A stretch of 64,000 nt of DNA from Gemmatimonadota bacterium (lineage in GTDB: Bacteria; Latescibacterota; UBA2968). The notes beneath the pieces were generated by a model that was not told where the DNA came from, did not search any database, and worked only from the letters and a program-made list of their open reading frames with translations. Below are positions 17,854-26,856 of this stretch, in pieces; position 1 is the stretch's first letter; each line of letters begins with the position of its first letter. The stretch is from positions 163,353 through 227,352 of the forward strand of contig PBWH01000005.1 in assembly GCA_002727195.1 (NCBI GenBank), written 5' to 3'. A program made the position numbers and the translations under genes.

Positions 17854-18565
17854 AATGGGAAGGCTCTTTCGGACAAGGAACAGAAGACACGGAAGCTGGT
17901 CGCGATTGGTTTGATTCTCGCCTGCGCGTCGCCCGGCATGGCTCACGAGCCGAACACGGATCCGCCGGAACCCATGGTGACCTACAGAGAGAAGGATGCA
18001 AGGGAAGGTAGGACGGTGGCTCCACGACGAGTTGATCAGAAAAGATCGACTCGTATCGGAAGGCACTTCACGCTCAGCATCACCCTCACGGTTTTCTCGA
18101 GAACCGACGGATAACGGGCACGTTCAAGCTTCCGGCCATGAAGTCTGTGTGTGACTTCGCCATGAGGAAGGACGATCTCGTGACAATTAACCCGGCCCCG
18201 GGGAGTATGTTCACGTGATGGAAGGACAACGTCACGGCTATAAGAACCTGACGATCGGCGTCACCTACACCGCACCAGGCGGCGCCCCTCCGAGGCGCAC
18301 GCACATGGGCGAAGAGTCCCACGTGCTGTCGAAAGGCCAGAAGGCACTTTATGCGCTGAACGATTCGATCTTCGTGCTCGAGGGACCTTACACGGTCAAC
18401 ATCCCGCCGATGGTTCCGCACTCTTTCCAGAATCTCGACGACAAGGTCGCAGAACTCGTCGTGATCTTCCCTACTAACGTTTGGGAGTATGAAGTGCTCG
18501 ACCACTTCCCGTTCTCGACACCCAAAGCGAAAGCACTCGCTGACAGCGCAAGAGCGGCGAAGTAG
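17854..18565 (+). pseudogene. Frameshifted secreted cupin-domain protein
   Basis: Three frames must be joined. The first gives a signal-like segment (KLVAIGLILACASPGMAHEP, then PEPMVTYREKD). A second, from about 18042, gives RKALHAQHHPHGFLENRR and PAPGSMFT, and stops at a TGA at 18216. The third, from 18218, gives MEGQRHGYKNLTIGVTYT, a cupin barrel (PRRTHMGEESHVL, VNIPPMVPHSFQN) and continues to 18565. At 18215-18218 a lost G would turn TGGATG into TGATG, restoring FTWMEGQ. At least two 1-nt deletions are needed. The final 115-residue piece could be translated alone from 18215/18218 and still forms most of a cupin fold, so partial function cannot be excluded. Confidence 0.7.
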
Positions 18566-18580
18566 GCAAACCGCGCAATC

Positions 18581-18627
18581 GATTTGACAGAGGCGTCCCG
18601 GGACTTACCGGACGCCTCTGTCAAATC
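18581..18627 (+). terminator. Perfect 18-bp inverted repeat after the cupin remnant
   Basis: GATTTGACAGAGGCGTCC, an 11-base spacer, then the exact reverse complement. It begins 15 nt after the cupin stop and 105 nt before the next gene. Stem length and perfection exceed ordinary terminators. There is no T-tract right after it, though TTGCCTATCTATCTCTTCC follows. Confidence 0.6.
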
Positions 18628-18732
18628 TACACCGCACTTGCCTATCTATCTCTTCCGGTCAGTGATTGTTCTGCGTAACTTTCAACCCCAAAGAACAGAT
18701 ACGGACTCAATGCGCAATATGAGGAGGAATTG

Positions 18733-19869
18733 ATGGCAGAATCGCCAAGCCCGTGGGCACGCGTGGAACCAGGGACGAGGATCAAGGAGGGTGCACCGGC
18801 AATTCAGCGCCCGAGCAAAGAGCAGATCGCGGCGTTCCCGCAGGAGGCGTCAGACCTGATCGACGGATCGTGGTCGGCTCAAAAGGCGCTGATCGATGGC
18901 GGTTCCTATGACCTCTCGTGGCTTGACGGTCAGCATCTCGTCATTGTAGGTGGTACGGGCAAAGGGCTAGGGGGTGCCGCTTCCATCGCGGCCTTGCATC
19001 ACCTGGATCGTCTTGGAAGCCTGACCGTTGTCGGCCGAGACATGAAGCGATCGATGGAGTTCGAGTTCGGCACTGCACTGCAGAACCGCGCGTCGGATCA
19101 CGCCGACAAATTCCACTGGCTGAACGACGGGATCTCCGTAGAGGGTGACGGCTTCGACGCCATCGTCGAACTGCTGAAGACCAAAGGCGTCAAGGACGCC
19201 ATCTACATAAACGGCGTTGCTGCGGCCAGCTCAGGACTTCTGCCCGGCCTTCCCCCCGTCTACGTCAAAGACATCAATGACCAGGGAACCTATGTCTGGC
19301 AGCTGACCGAGCTCCCAGAACGGGCCATCGAAGCGACGCGCAGCTTTATGGGAACGCTGACGATCCAGTTCCCAGATGCTTTGGAGGCTGCGGGTGTGAG
19401 CGTTGAGGTGGCGGCTTACGCAGACTGGCGGGGCAGCCTGGATCGAGGTAGTCGTGACCCGGCGTCGCCGACGTTCGGGCGGTGGGGTTCCTACTCGACA
19501 AGCCTGTATCTGCCGAAGGACATCATCCAGGATGCGACACGGAAGGCGTATGCGGAGAGACGGAAGTGGATCGATGTCTTCTTCCCGACGATGCGGACAC
19601 GGGCATTGCCGTTCATCCCGGGTGGGATGGTCATGGCCGACGTCTACGACAACATCCTGGGTCGATCAGGTGTCGATCGCGTCGACATCCCCGAACTGGG
19701 CGTCGGCATGCTCCACCAGATCGGCCTCCGCCTGCACGACAAAGACGATAACCCGTTCCCACGTCTGGATGCCTACGAAGCCCCGTTCGACGAGTGGATC
19801 TACGAGGTCCTGAACCTGATCAACGACGACGAGGGGAGTAAGTTTTACTGGCGGGAGTGGGTTGGGTAG
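18733..19869 (+). CDS. NAD(P)-dependent reductase, FabV / trans-2-enoyl-CoA reductase-like
   Basis: 378 residues from the ATG at 18733, with GAGGAGGA about 5 nt upstream. A Rossmann start is clear: LVIVGGTGKGLGGAASIAAL, with TVVGRDMKRS as the second strand and DAIYINGVAAASSG where FabV-type enzymes have their YSLA segment. Long size, the GLPPVYVKD linker, a helix SFMGTLTIQFPDALEAAGV and the C-terminal RLDAYEAPFDEWIYEVLNLI resemble FabV/TER enoyl reductases more than short SDRs. If so, it would reduce an enoyl-ACP or enoyl-CoA with NADH. The match is partial, and an unknown SDR-related dehydrogenase remains possible. Confidence 0.45.
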   Translation: MAESPSPWARVEPGTRIKEGAPAIQRPSKEQIAAFPQEASDLIDGSWSAQKALIDGGSYDLSWLDGQHLVIVGGTGKGLGGAASIAALHHLDRLGSLTVVGRDMKRSMEFEFGTALQNRASDHADKFHWLNDGISVEGDGFDAIVELLKTKGVKDAIYINGVAAASSGLLPGLPPVYVKDINDQGTYVWQLTELPERAIEATRSFMGTLTIQFPDALEAAGVSVEVAAYADWRGSLDRGSRDPASPTFGRWGSYSTSLYLPKDIIQDATRKAYAERRKWIDVFFPTMRTRALPFIPGGMVMADVYDNILGRSGVDRVDIPELGVGMLHQIGLRLHDKDDNPFPRLDAYEAPFDEWIYEVLNLINDDEGSKFYWREWVG

Positions 19870-19991
19870 GGGTGGCGTTCCCAGGGGGACCTTGGGAACG
19901 AGGCAGCGGGGGGGAGTAGGCGCGACCTTCCAGGTCGCATTCAGTTTCGCCCGACAAAGCAGCAATCCTGAACATCGACCGCAAGCACAAA

Positions 19992-20018
19992 CGCCCTCGT
20001 GCATAAGCACGAGGGCGA
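19992..20018. terminator. Hairpin between convergent genes (11-bp stem, ATAA loop)
   Basis: CGCCCTCGTGC-ATAA-GCACGAGGGCG lies between the reductase (+) and pdxJ (-), where both transcripts must end. Stem perfection and placement support a shared bidirectional terminator, though T-runs are weak on both sides. The stem itself spans 19992-20017. Confidence 0.65.
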
Positions 20019-20055
20019 ACTTGTATACATCAGCGCAGCTAGAGAAGCCACTCGA

Positions 20056-20790
20056 TCAATACCCCAACACCTCCAGATACTTCTCCACCGTCTTTTCCAA
20101 CCCCATAAAGATCGCATCCCCGATCAGCGCGTGTCCGATCGACACCTCCAGAATGCCCGGAATCGTCAGGAACTCTCCAAGGTTGTCCAGATTCAGATCG
20201 TGCCCTGCATTCACGCCCATCCCGGCATCCTGAGCCGACTTCGCACCGTCCGCAAACTCACGGAACACGGGCGCCACCTGCTGTTCACGGTGGGCAGTGG
20301 CGTAGGGTTCCGTATACAACTCGATCCGATCCGCGCCGATCTGCGCCGCAATGGCGATCTGCTCCGGCACGGGATCCATGAACATGGATACTCGGATCCC
20401 CAGGTCCTTCAGCTCTAACACGATCGGTTTCAGGCGTTCCACCGTCTCGGAATCGATCAGATTCCAACCGTGATCCGAGGTGAACGCGTTCGGGTCATCG
20501 GGGACGAGCGTCGCCTGATCCGGCTTCGTTTCGCGAACGATCTTCAGCCATTCAGGAAACGGGTTGCCCTCGACGTTATACTCGATCCCGTCCGCCTTCC
20601 CTACAAGGTCTGCCAACTCGTAGGCGTCCGTGTAAGTGATGTGCCGTTCGTCAGGTCGCGGATGGACCGTGATCCCGTGGCATCCAACGTCGATACACAT
20701 CTGCGCGGACTGCTTCACGCTCGGAATACCGATGGTGCGGCTGTTTCTCAACAGGGCGACTTTGTTCACGTTTACGGATAGTTTGGTCAT
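20056..20790 (-). CDS. pdxJ: Pyridoxine 5'-phosphate synthase
   Basis: 244 residues, the normal PdxJ length. Family signatures are all present: LSVNVNKVALLRNSR (N-terminal strand), GITVHPRPDERHI (the active-site His/Arg/Glu segment), YNVEGNP, ATLVPDDP, VSMFMDP, IELYTEPYA, VNAGHDLNLDNL and the final SIGHALIGDAIFMGL. It condenses 1-deoxy-xylulose 5-phosphate with 3-amino-2-oxopropyl phosphate to pyridoxine 5'-phosphate in the DXP-dependent vitamin B6 route. The usual VNIDHVATLRNAR start is here VNVNKVALLRNSR, so the His of IDHVA is replaced; this is seen in divergent PdxJ lineages. It lies downstream of pdxH on the same strand. Confidence 0.95.
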   Translation of the reverse strand: MTKLSVNVNKVALLRNSRTIGIPSVKQSAQMCIDVGCHGITVHPRPDERHITYTDAYELADLVGKADGIEYNVEGNPFPEWLKIVRETKPDQATLVPDDPNAFTSDHGWNLIDSETVERLKPIVLELKDLGIRVSMFMDPVPEQIAIAAQIGADRIELYTEPYATAHREQQVAPVFREFADGAKSAQDAGMGVNAGHDLNLDNLGEFLTIPGILEVSIGHALIGDAIFMGLEKTVEKYLEVLGY

Positions 20791-20998
20791 CTTGAATACT
20801 CCGCGGCTGTTCGAGCCCTCCCCCGGTCTGCTTCACGCAACCTACCCTCTCCCACAAGCAGAAGAGGGTTCATCTGTGCTGAATCGGGTTTGGGGTCTTC
20901 GCCCGCTCTCCTCTGCTCACGTTCGCCTTTACACGTCGTGCGGGAGTTGTCCGAGATCGGGAGATCGCGGCTACGTTCTCCACCCAACCCCACCGCCC
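20791..20998. repeat. Intergenic gap with dispersed repeat, family C (copy 1)
   Basis: The 208-nt gap between pdxH and pdxJ contains GAGCCCTCCCCCGGTCTG, then CTACCCTCTCCCACAAG and GAAGAGGG. A clearer copy of this gCCCTC..CCC / CCCTCTCC..GGAGAGGG element lies at 41225-41292. No gene is apparent. Confidence 0.5.
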
Positions 20999-21622
20999 CT
21001 AAGGCTGCAACCGCGTGATCGCCCACCCGGAATCGGTCTGCGTATACTGGAACCGGTCGTGGAGACGGCTCGGGCGGCTCAGCCAGAACTCGAAACGGGT
21101 CGGATTGACGCGATATCCGCCCCAGGAATCCGGGAGCGGTACGTCCGACCCTTCGGGATACGCCTTCTCCAACTCCTCGACCTGGTCGGCCATCTCCTCC
21201 CACGTGTCGACGGATGCGCTCTGAGTCGACACGATCGCGGCCAGACGGCTTCCGTGAGGTCGTGTATCCCAGTAGGCCTTCGACTCGGCCTTGTCGACAC
21301 GGGTCGCCGTGCCCTCGATCCGGATCTGCCGATACAACGGCTTCCAGTGGAAAGCGAGCGACACATTCGGATTATCGTCCATGTCGGCGGCCTTGGGGCT
21401 GTTGTAGCTCGTGAAGAACTCGATCCCGCGCGCATCGAACCCGCGCATCAGCACGATCCGGACTGTCGGGATGCCAGACGGTGACACGGTCGCCAGCGAC
21501 ACGGCTTCCGGGAGCATATCGTCCGAAGCCTTAGCCATATCATACCACTTCCCCAGCTCGAGCAGTGGATCTTCTTCGAGTTCCGCCGGATCAATCAAAC
21601 CTTCCTGATAGTCGATCTTCAT
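20999..21622 (-). CDS. pdxH: Pyridoxamine 5'-phosphate oxidase
   Basis: 207 residues, typical length. Recognised from DPLLELGKWYDMA, EAVSLATVSPSGIPTVRIVLMRG shown here as a flavin-binding strand pair (split: EAVSLATVSPSG / PTVRIVLMRG), FFTSYNSPKA, RQIRIEGTATRV, RPHGSRLAAIVSTQS and the signature end WGGYRVNPTRFEFW ... RLHDRFQY ... RLQP. It is an FMN enzyme that oxidises pyridoxine/pyridoxamine 5'-phosphate to pyridoxal 5'-phosphate. Together with pdxJ 208 nt downstream, it forms a small vitamin B6 cluster. PLP made here would serve the many aminotransferase-type enzymes of the cell. Confidence 0.95.
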   Translation of the reverse strand: MKIDYQEGLIDPAELEEDPLLELGKWYDMAKASDDMLPEAVSLATVSPSGIPTVRIVLMRGFDARGIEFFTSYNSPKAADMDDNPNVSLAFHWKPLYRQIRIEGTATRVDKAESKAYWDTRPHGSRLAAIVSTQSASVDTWEEMADQVEELEKAYPEGSDVPLPDSWGGYRVNPTRFEFWLSRPSRLHDRFQYTQTDSGWAITRLQP

Positions 21623-21793
21623 CTTGTTCCTTCGCTGTATCTTGGTTCAGGTATACCGCGCTGCCCACAATATACCCCACGGGTAGCGGGCTGAGTAAAA
21701 TGAGTCGCCAAACCGCTTGTGAACCCCTCCCGACCGTCCTAACATCCTGATGCAGAGACTCGCAAACCCTAGAGACAGACGGAGAAGACCTTG

Positions 21794-22798
21794 ATGGAAC
21801 GCATACCGTTCGAGACCGTTCACGCAGAATTCAGACGCGTCCTGGAGTCCGTTGGATTCACAGAGGCGAAAGCAGATCGCACCGCGCAGCTCTTCGCGGA
21901 GAACACCCGAGACGGCGTCTACTCGCACGGGCTTAACCGATTCGCCGGATTCGTGCGTGGTTGTCAGAACGGGAAAGTGCGGCTCGACGTGGAGGCCGAA
22001 TGCGTTCATCGAATGGGCGTAATCGAACAGTGGGACGGGAAGACGGGCATCGGCCTCCTGAACGCGGAAGCCGCCATGGGTCGCGCCATCGAAATCGCGC
22101 ACGAGCACGGGGTGGGCTGTGTCGGCCTGCGAAACACCAACCACTGGATGCGGGCGGGAGCCTACGGACTTCAAGCCGCCGATGCAGGCTGTATCGGCAT
22201 CTGCTGGACAAATACGACCGTCCTGATGCCGCCCTGGGGATCGGCCGAAAAGAGAATCGGTAACAATCCCCTGACGTTGTGCGTCCCATATCTGGGCAAC
22301 CATATCCTGCTTGACATGGCGATGAGCCAGTATTCGAACGGGAAGCTCGAGGTCCTGAAGCGTCGAGGCGAATCACTGCCATTGGCGGGTGGCTACGACG
22401 AGGCGGGGGACCTCACGACCGATCCGGGCGCCATCCTGGACTCGAAACGCGCCCTGCCGATCGGTTACTGGAAGGGATCAGGACTCGCCCTCATCCTAGA
22501 CCTGATGGGCACTCTGATATCGGGTGGCGATTCCACCCAGCAGATCAGCGCCCGTCCCGATGAGACGAACGTATCGCAGGTCTACATGGCCATCGACGTG
22601 GGCTCGCTGTCCGGCCAGCAGATCGTCGAAGAAACGGTGAACCGCATCGTTACAGATTTCCAGGACGTGTCACCGCTCGACGGCATATCCGCAGTCCGAT
22701 ACCCGGGTGAAGGTATGCTCGCCACCCGCCGGGACAACCTCGCCAACGGGATTCCCGTTGACCCGGACCTGTGGTCCGAGGTCCTCGAGATGCCATGA
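21794..22798 (+). CDS. dlgD: 2,3-diketo-L-gulonate reductase-like (malate/L-lactate dehydrogenase type 2 family)
   Basis: 334 residues from the ATG at 21794 with GGAGAAG upstream. It belongs to the LDH2/MDH2 family, whose unusual NAD(P) fold is unrelated to Rossmann dehydrogenases: DGVYSHGLNRF carries the catalytic His, then GLRNTNHWMRAGAYGLQAAD and WTNTTVLMPPWGSAEKRIG / NNPLTLCVP. The NTNHWMRAG and MPPWG words are those of DlgD/YiaK, which reduces 2,3-diketo-L-gulonate in ascorbate/gulonate breakdown. It stands alone on the plus strand, divergent from pdxH, with a hairpin downstream. The sugar-acid substrate is likely but the exact one is not certain. Confidence 0.85.
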   Translation: MERIPFETVHAEFRRVLESVGFTEAKADRTAQLFAENTRDGVYSHGLNRFAGFVRGCQNGKVRLDVEAECVHRMGVIEQWDGKTGIGLLNAEAAMGRAIEIAHEHGVGCVGLRNTNHWMRAGAYGLQAADAGCIGICWTNTTVLMPPWGSAEKRIGNNPLTLCVPYLGNHILLDMAMSQYSNGKLEVLKRRGESLPLAGGYDEAGDLTTDPGAILDSKRALPIGYWKGSGLALILDLMGTLISGGDSTQQISARPDETNVSQVYMAIDVGSLSGQQIVEETVNRIVTDFQDVSPLDGISAVRYPGEGMLATRRDNLANGIPVDPDLWSEVLEMP

Positions 22799-22821
22799 CG
22801 CGGTTGTCGCACCGTTCGTAT

Positions 22822-22842
22822 CCGCACCCTTCACGGGTGCGG
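22822..22842 (+). terminator. Hairpin after dlgD-like gene (8-bp stem)
   Basis: CCGCACCC-TTCAC-GGGTGCGG begins 23 nt after the stop. It is followed by GGTTACAAG rather than a T-run. The remaining gap to 23087 shows nothing I can name. Confidence 0.5.
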
Positions 22843-23087
22843 GGTTACAAGACGGTCGACGGGTCTCCTGAGGAGCCCGATCCCCCGCCTTGATCTCCTC
22901 CCCACACCCCAAACTCGCAAACGACGGTCGTGAACTCACCGACCGGAAACGGTCGCACGGCAACTGGGCCATCAACCGACCGGACATCCTCACCATCATC
23001 CCACCGGCCAGATCAAGGTGACCGAGCTTCTAGCCGATGGAACGGTTGGCAGAAGTATTAACAGCGATTGAATTTGGAGGAAACCCA

Positions 23088-23825
23088 TTGAAACAGCCAT
23101 TCAAGCAGGCGCTCAAGGAGAAGGATGAAGTCGTCCTGCTCACCACGACGCTGGATGTCACCAAGAGCCAGCTGGAGGTCGCACTCGGACGCGGCGACTA
23201 CGATGCCGTCTACTTCGACGGTCAGCACCAGCCGATCAGCGACCACAAGATCGTCGAGTTCTGTGCCATCACAGAGGAGTTGAGGATCGAGGCGCAGATG
23301 CGCCTGCCCCACACCAGACATACCTACCTGGTCGGTCGGTTCTGCGACTTCGGTCTCTCCTCGATCATGGTTCCCGAGGTCTTGACAGAAGAAACGGTCC
23401 ACGAGGCCCTAGAGTACTTCTACTACGGCACGATGGGCAGACGAAGCTGGGGAGGCATACAAAGAGCCGGAATGGCGTGGGCGTTCGACAACCGACCGTC
23501 CCGGCTCGAATATGCAGAGTGGTGGAACAACTATGCAGTGCTGGCGATCCAGATCGAATCCGTCGAAGCCGTAGCAAACGCCCGTCGCCTGGCGGACCGT
23601 CCAGGGATCGACTACGTCGCCTTCGGCCCGAACGACCTGTCCTTCAGCCTCGAACGGCACAGCAACTTCCCGCTCACGACCACGGAGGAATGCTTCCGGA
23701 ACGTCGCCGAGCAACTGGACCCAATCGGTATCAAGCGCTGCCTGGCCATCGCCATCCCCCCCGAGGATCGGGATAAATGGCGTGAGCACGGCATCTCCGT
23801 CTTCTGGGAGGCAGCCAGATACTGA
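23088..23825 (+). CDS. HpcH/HpaI-family aldolase, divergent
   Basis: 245 residues from a TTG at 23088, chosen because GGAGG lies 7 nt upstream; an earlier in-frame ATG at 23037 has no such site. The barrel is recognisable: DYDAVYFDGQHQP, IEAQMRLPHTR (carboxylate-binding Arg), LAIQIESVEAVANARRLA (metal-ligand Glu) and GIDYVAFGPNDLSFSL (metal-ligand Asp, GPxDLS). The usual DxEH of the catalytic loop is FDGQHQP, so Glu has become Gln but His remains. It should split a 2-keto acid, but altered activity is possible. The decayed sulfatase on the other strand ends 35 nt away. Confidence 0.8.
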   Translation: MKQPFKQALKEKDEVVLLTTTLDVTKSQLEVALGRGDYDAVYFDGQHQPISDHKIVEFCAITEELRIEAQMRLPHTRHTYLVGRFCDFGLSSIMVPEVLTEETVHEALEYFYYGTMGRRSWGGIQRAGMAWAFDNRPSRLEYAEWWNNYAVLAIQIESVEAVANARRLADRPGIDYVAFGPNDLSFSLERHSNFPLTTTEECFRNVAEQLDPIGIKRCLAIAIPPEDRDKWREHGISVFWEAARY

Positions 23826-23859
23826 GCGCCACACCTCCCCATGGGGGAGAAGTCAGAGC

Positions 23860-25229
23860 TCACTCTCGAAAAGCCGCGTGACCGCCGGGAAGTATTTCGA
23901 GGTCGGCTGCCTCGATCGCAGCAAGTTGCCGCTCGATATGCGCGTCGGTTTTCGGCGTCAGGGTCGCAGACGGCCTTCAGTTCACGCTCCAGATCCGCAA
24001 CGTCTTTGGGCTCGGACTCGTGACGGTCATCAAGGTCATCGATGATGTCGAACAATTGATGGAACGCTTCACAGTTGTGCATATACTTCCACTTTCCCTT
24101 CCGAATCACAAACCCGCTTCCCCGAACACCATGGCCGTGGTATTCGCTGAACGTCGCCCGCGATTCGTCGTTCAAGCCGAGGTCCTGTAGTGGGCCCCCT
24201 GCCCAGTCCTCCGGCCGCTCCGCCCCAACGGCCGCAAAGATCGAGGCCTGCAAATCGAGCTGGCTGAGTGCGGTGTGGCCCACCTCTCCTTTTCGAAAGC
24301 TCGGTCCCGCTACGATCAAAGGAGCCCGAACGGAGTCCTCATACAGACTGCACTTCCACCACAGCCCGAACTTGCCGAGCATTTCTCCGTGATCTGATGT
24401 ATATGCGAAGACGGTCCGGTCGCTCAACCCGGTTTCGTCCAGCACATCCATCACCTCACCCACCTTGCGATCCACGTGGGTCAAGCAGCCGTAGTATCCG
24501 CGTCGCAACCCCCGCACCGATTCCTCTCTAAATGCCTCCATCTGGAATTGTTTCCGCAGGTCGAGCACATACGGGTGGTTTACTGACGCAACGTCGCCAC
24601 CGTGGTCGGGAAGATCGTCGTGACCCTCATACATATCTCATAGATCCTGAGTCACATCCTGAGGGAAGTGCGGATCACTGATGTTGATCTCGAGTGTCCA
24701 TCCTGCTGCCGTGTTTCCGGATCCACTTGATTCCCTGCGCCACCTTCCTGTCGTCGCCGGCGCCCGCGTTCTCCTTCACACCCCACCCACCCTGACGCTC
24801 CTTGCCAGTCTTGGATATAATAGGATGGACCGTCAACGGATTCCGGCCAAAGTTCAGGTCGCCCGGCGCACGATACCCCTGACCGTGCATCTCTGAGAAC
24901 CCCATCTCGTCGACGGGTCTGAACCCGTCCACCTTCCCCACCATCACACTGTGGATGCCCTGGCGGTCGAGCACGCCGCCGTAGCTCTCCGTATCCACGG
25001 GCACGATACCGCAATTGTTATAGGTCTGGATCTGGTGAGCCCATCTCCCGGCCAGAAACGATGATAGGGACGGCATACAGAGCGGTGAAGGACAGTAGTG
25101 GCTCCCGTATACAGTTCCCTGCTCTGCCAGACGTTCAAGGTTTGGCGTCTGGATAAACGGATGACCTTCCAGAGCGCTGATCCGGGGGTTGTGTTCGTCG
25201 GATCGCAGTATCACGAAATTGGTGTGCAT
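23860..25229 (-). pseudogene. Decayed sulfatase (two frameshifts, one nonsense codon, lost catalytic Arg)
   Basis: A sulfatase of the class with an MHTNFVILRSDEHNP start. The formylglycine site reads C-M-P-S-L instead of C-x-P-S-R, so the arginine needed for maturation is gone. The first frame ends at 24675. The second picks up as LEINISDPHFPQDV, with a TGA at 24638-24640 where DLWDMY is expected, then runs through YTSDHGEMLGKFGLWWK and EYHGHGVRGSGFVIRKGKWK. Near 23950 another shift changes the frame to IERQLAAIEAADLE, ending at 23860. Three independent breaks plus the lost Arg make this a true pseudogene rather than a sequence error. A working sulfatase of another subgroup is at 5855-7312. 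Confidence 0.9.
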
Positions 25230-25349
25230 CGTTCCACCTGTTGGCGACATTGGACATCGGGCGTGGATGTTCGATATTGCCCACTCACTAAAATATGTCG
25301 CTAACGCGTCGCCTCTGTAAGGCAGAACCCGTACAGATCAGGAGTATCG

Positions 25350-26852
25350 ATGCCGAACGTATCACTCGATGACCTCACACCAAACGCAAGAGACCTGGCA
25401 GAACAGTCGCTGACCTGGTCCGAGAGACGATGGGACCCTGAAGGCGCTTTGCTCGGATCGAAGATCGTGGGAACGCCCGGCGAGAGCCGACTGGGCGTCC
25501 GGAATTCGGTCTGGACCGCGGTCGGCTTCCTCCTCAGGAACGCGGACGGAGATACCGAACGGGCATCCCGGACGATCGACGCCATCATCGACCAGCAGTT
25601 CGACGAACCCGGAATGCCCTACCACGGAACATACTTCAGATACGTGGGAGAACCGCATCCACCCGGCAAGGATGCCGTAATGTGGAGGGACTTCGACCCC
25701 AACTGGCGCCAGTTCATTGGATTGGGGTTGGCGACGATCCTCGAGGAGTTCGAGCACCGGCTGGAGCATGCGCAGGTCAAACGAATCGAGCAGTCTCTCG
25801 AGCTTGCCGTGATTGGCGAACCGCCGGATCGATGCCCGCCGAGATACACCAACATCGCCTTGATGAAGGCGGCCTTGAACGTTTGGGTCGGTCGACGACT
25901 CGGAAAGCAACCGTTCGTGGACTACGGCGAGTCATTCGGGAAGGATGTCTACGAGCTCTTCAAGCAGACCGATGCGTATGACGAGTACAATTCGCCCACC
26001 TACTACGGGACGAATTTCTATGCGCTTGGTTTCTGGCGACGCTATCTCGAAGGGAGCAGCATTCGGGAGATGGGCCTGTATATGGAGGCGGCGCTGTGGC
26101 GCGATACGATCCGCTACTACCACGCCGGTCTGAAGAACCTGTGCGGCCCGTTCTCACGCAGCTATGGGATGGACATGACGCGCTACACCGCCCTGGTGAG
26201 CCTGGCCTTCTGGCTCGCCTTCGGCAGGGAACAGACGCCATTCCCCGAAGTCGACCAGCAGCCCGGTAACCGACTCGGGATAGACGCGGAGTTCGCCTAC
26301 GGGCCCTGCATGGCCATCTTCGACTCGATCGCACCGGACGACGTGCGCGATGACGTGGCAACATTCAGCGGACCCCGGTCGATCGAGAAGACCATCACCC
26401 TCGATCCCAGACGAATCGCCACTGCCTGGCTGGACGATGCATACACGTTGGGCGCCGAGTCTACCAGTGACTATTCCTGCCGAAGCTACCAGCACCACGC
26501 CGTGACCGTACACTGGCGCTGTCCCAACGGCGAGATCGGCTGGTTGCGTCTCAAGCATATTGGACCGATCGACGCGCACGCCGAACAGAGCCGCATCCAT
26601 TTCACAGCTCCCGCGTCCGCCGACTACAAGGCCAGGGACGGGGATGCAACGACCTTCACGTTCGTCGTCTACGTGCCTGATGTCTCCGAATCTCAATTCG
26701 AAGGATCAATCTGGGCCTTACCTGGAATGACTGTGTCCGTGGGGACAAGTCTTGACGCTCCGTCGATAAGCAAGGAAGGCGAGACAGTAGAGATCACGTA
26801 TACGACCTCGAGCGATTCTGCTGACTTCAACCTGCAATTCACGACGGCCTGA
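25350..26852 (+). CDS. Unknown protein, alpha/alpha-toroid-like plus C-terminal beta region
   Basis: 500 residues. The first ~320 are helical, with aromatic and conserved-looking stretches (TWSERRWDPEGALLG, MPYHGTYFRYVG, PNWRQFIGLGLATIL, RYTNIALMKAALNVWVG and YNSPTYYGTNFYALGFW). The spacing recalls alpha/alpha toroids of polysaccharide lyases and glycosidases. From ~340 on, beta strands dominate (AVTVHWRCPNGEIGWLRLKH, TTFTFVVYVPD), ending with a DFNLQFTT strand. No signal peptide. I do not recognise the family. Position before a PhyH gene (4-nt gap) implies cotranscription. A carbohydrate-related role is a guess from fold pattern. Confidence 0.7.
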   Translation: MPNVSLDDLTPNARDLAEQSLTWSERRWDPEGALLGSKIVGTPGESRLGVRNSVWTAVGFLLRNADGDTERASRTIDAIIDQQFDEPGMPYHGTYFRYVGEPHPPGKDAVMWRDFDPNWRQFIGLGLATILEEFEHRLEHAQVKRIEQSLELAVIGEPPDRCPPRYTNIALMKAALNVWVGRRLGKQPFVDYGESFGKDVYELFKQTDAYDEYNSPTYYGTNFYALGFWRRYLEGSSIREMGLYMEAALWRDTIRYYHAGLKNLCGPFSRSYGMDMTRYTALVSLAFWLAFGREQTPFPEVDQQPGNRLGIDAEFAYGPCMAIFDSIAPDDVRDDVATFSGPRSIEKTITLDPRRIATAWLDDAYTLGAESTSDYSCRSYQHHAVTVHWRCPNGEIGWLRLKHIGPIDAHAEQSRIHFTAPASADYKARDGDATTFTFVVYVPDVSESQFEGSIWALPGMTVSVGTSLDAPSISKEGETVEITYTTSSDSADFNLQFTTA

Positions 26853-26856
26853 GCTG

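Noticed and set aside
22843..23036. Possible small gene (PHPKLANDGRELTDRKRSHGNW-type frame, not quoted in full) between the dlgD-like gene and the second HpaI aldolase
   Set aside because: Short, without start or ribosome site, and no family recognised. It could be a remnant, but evidence is too thin.
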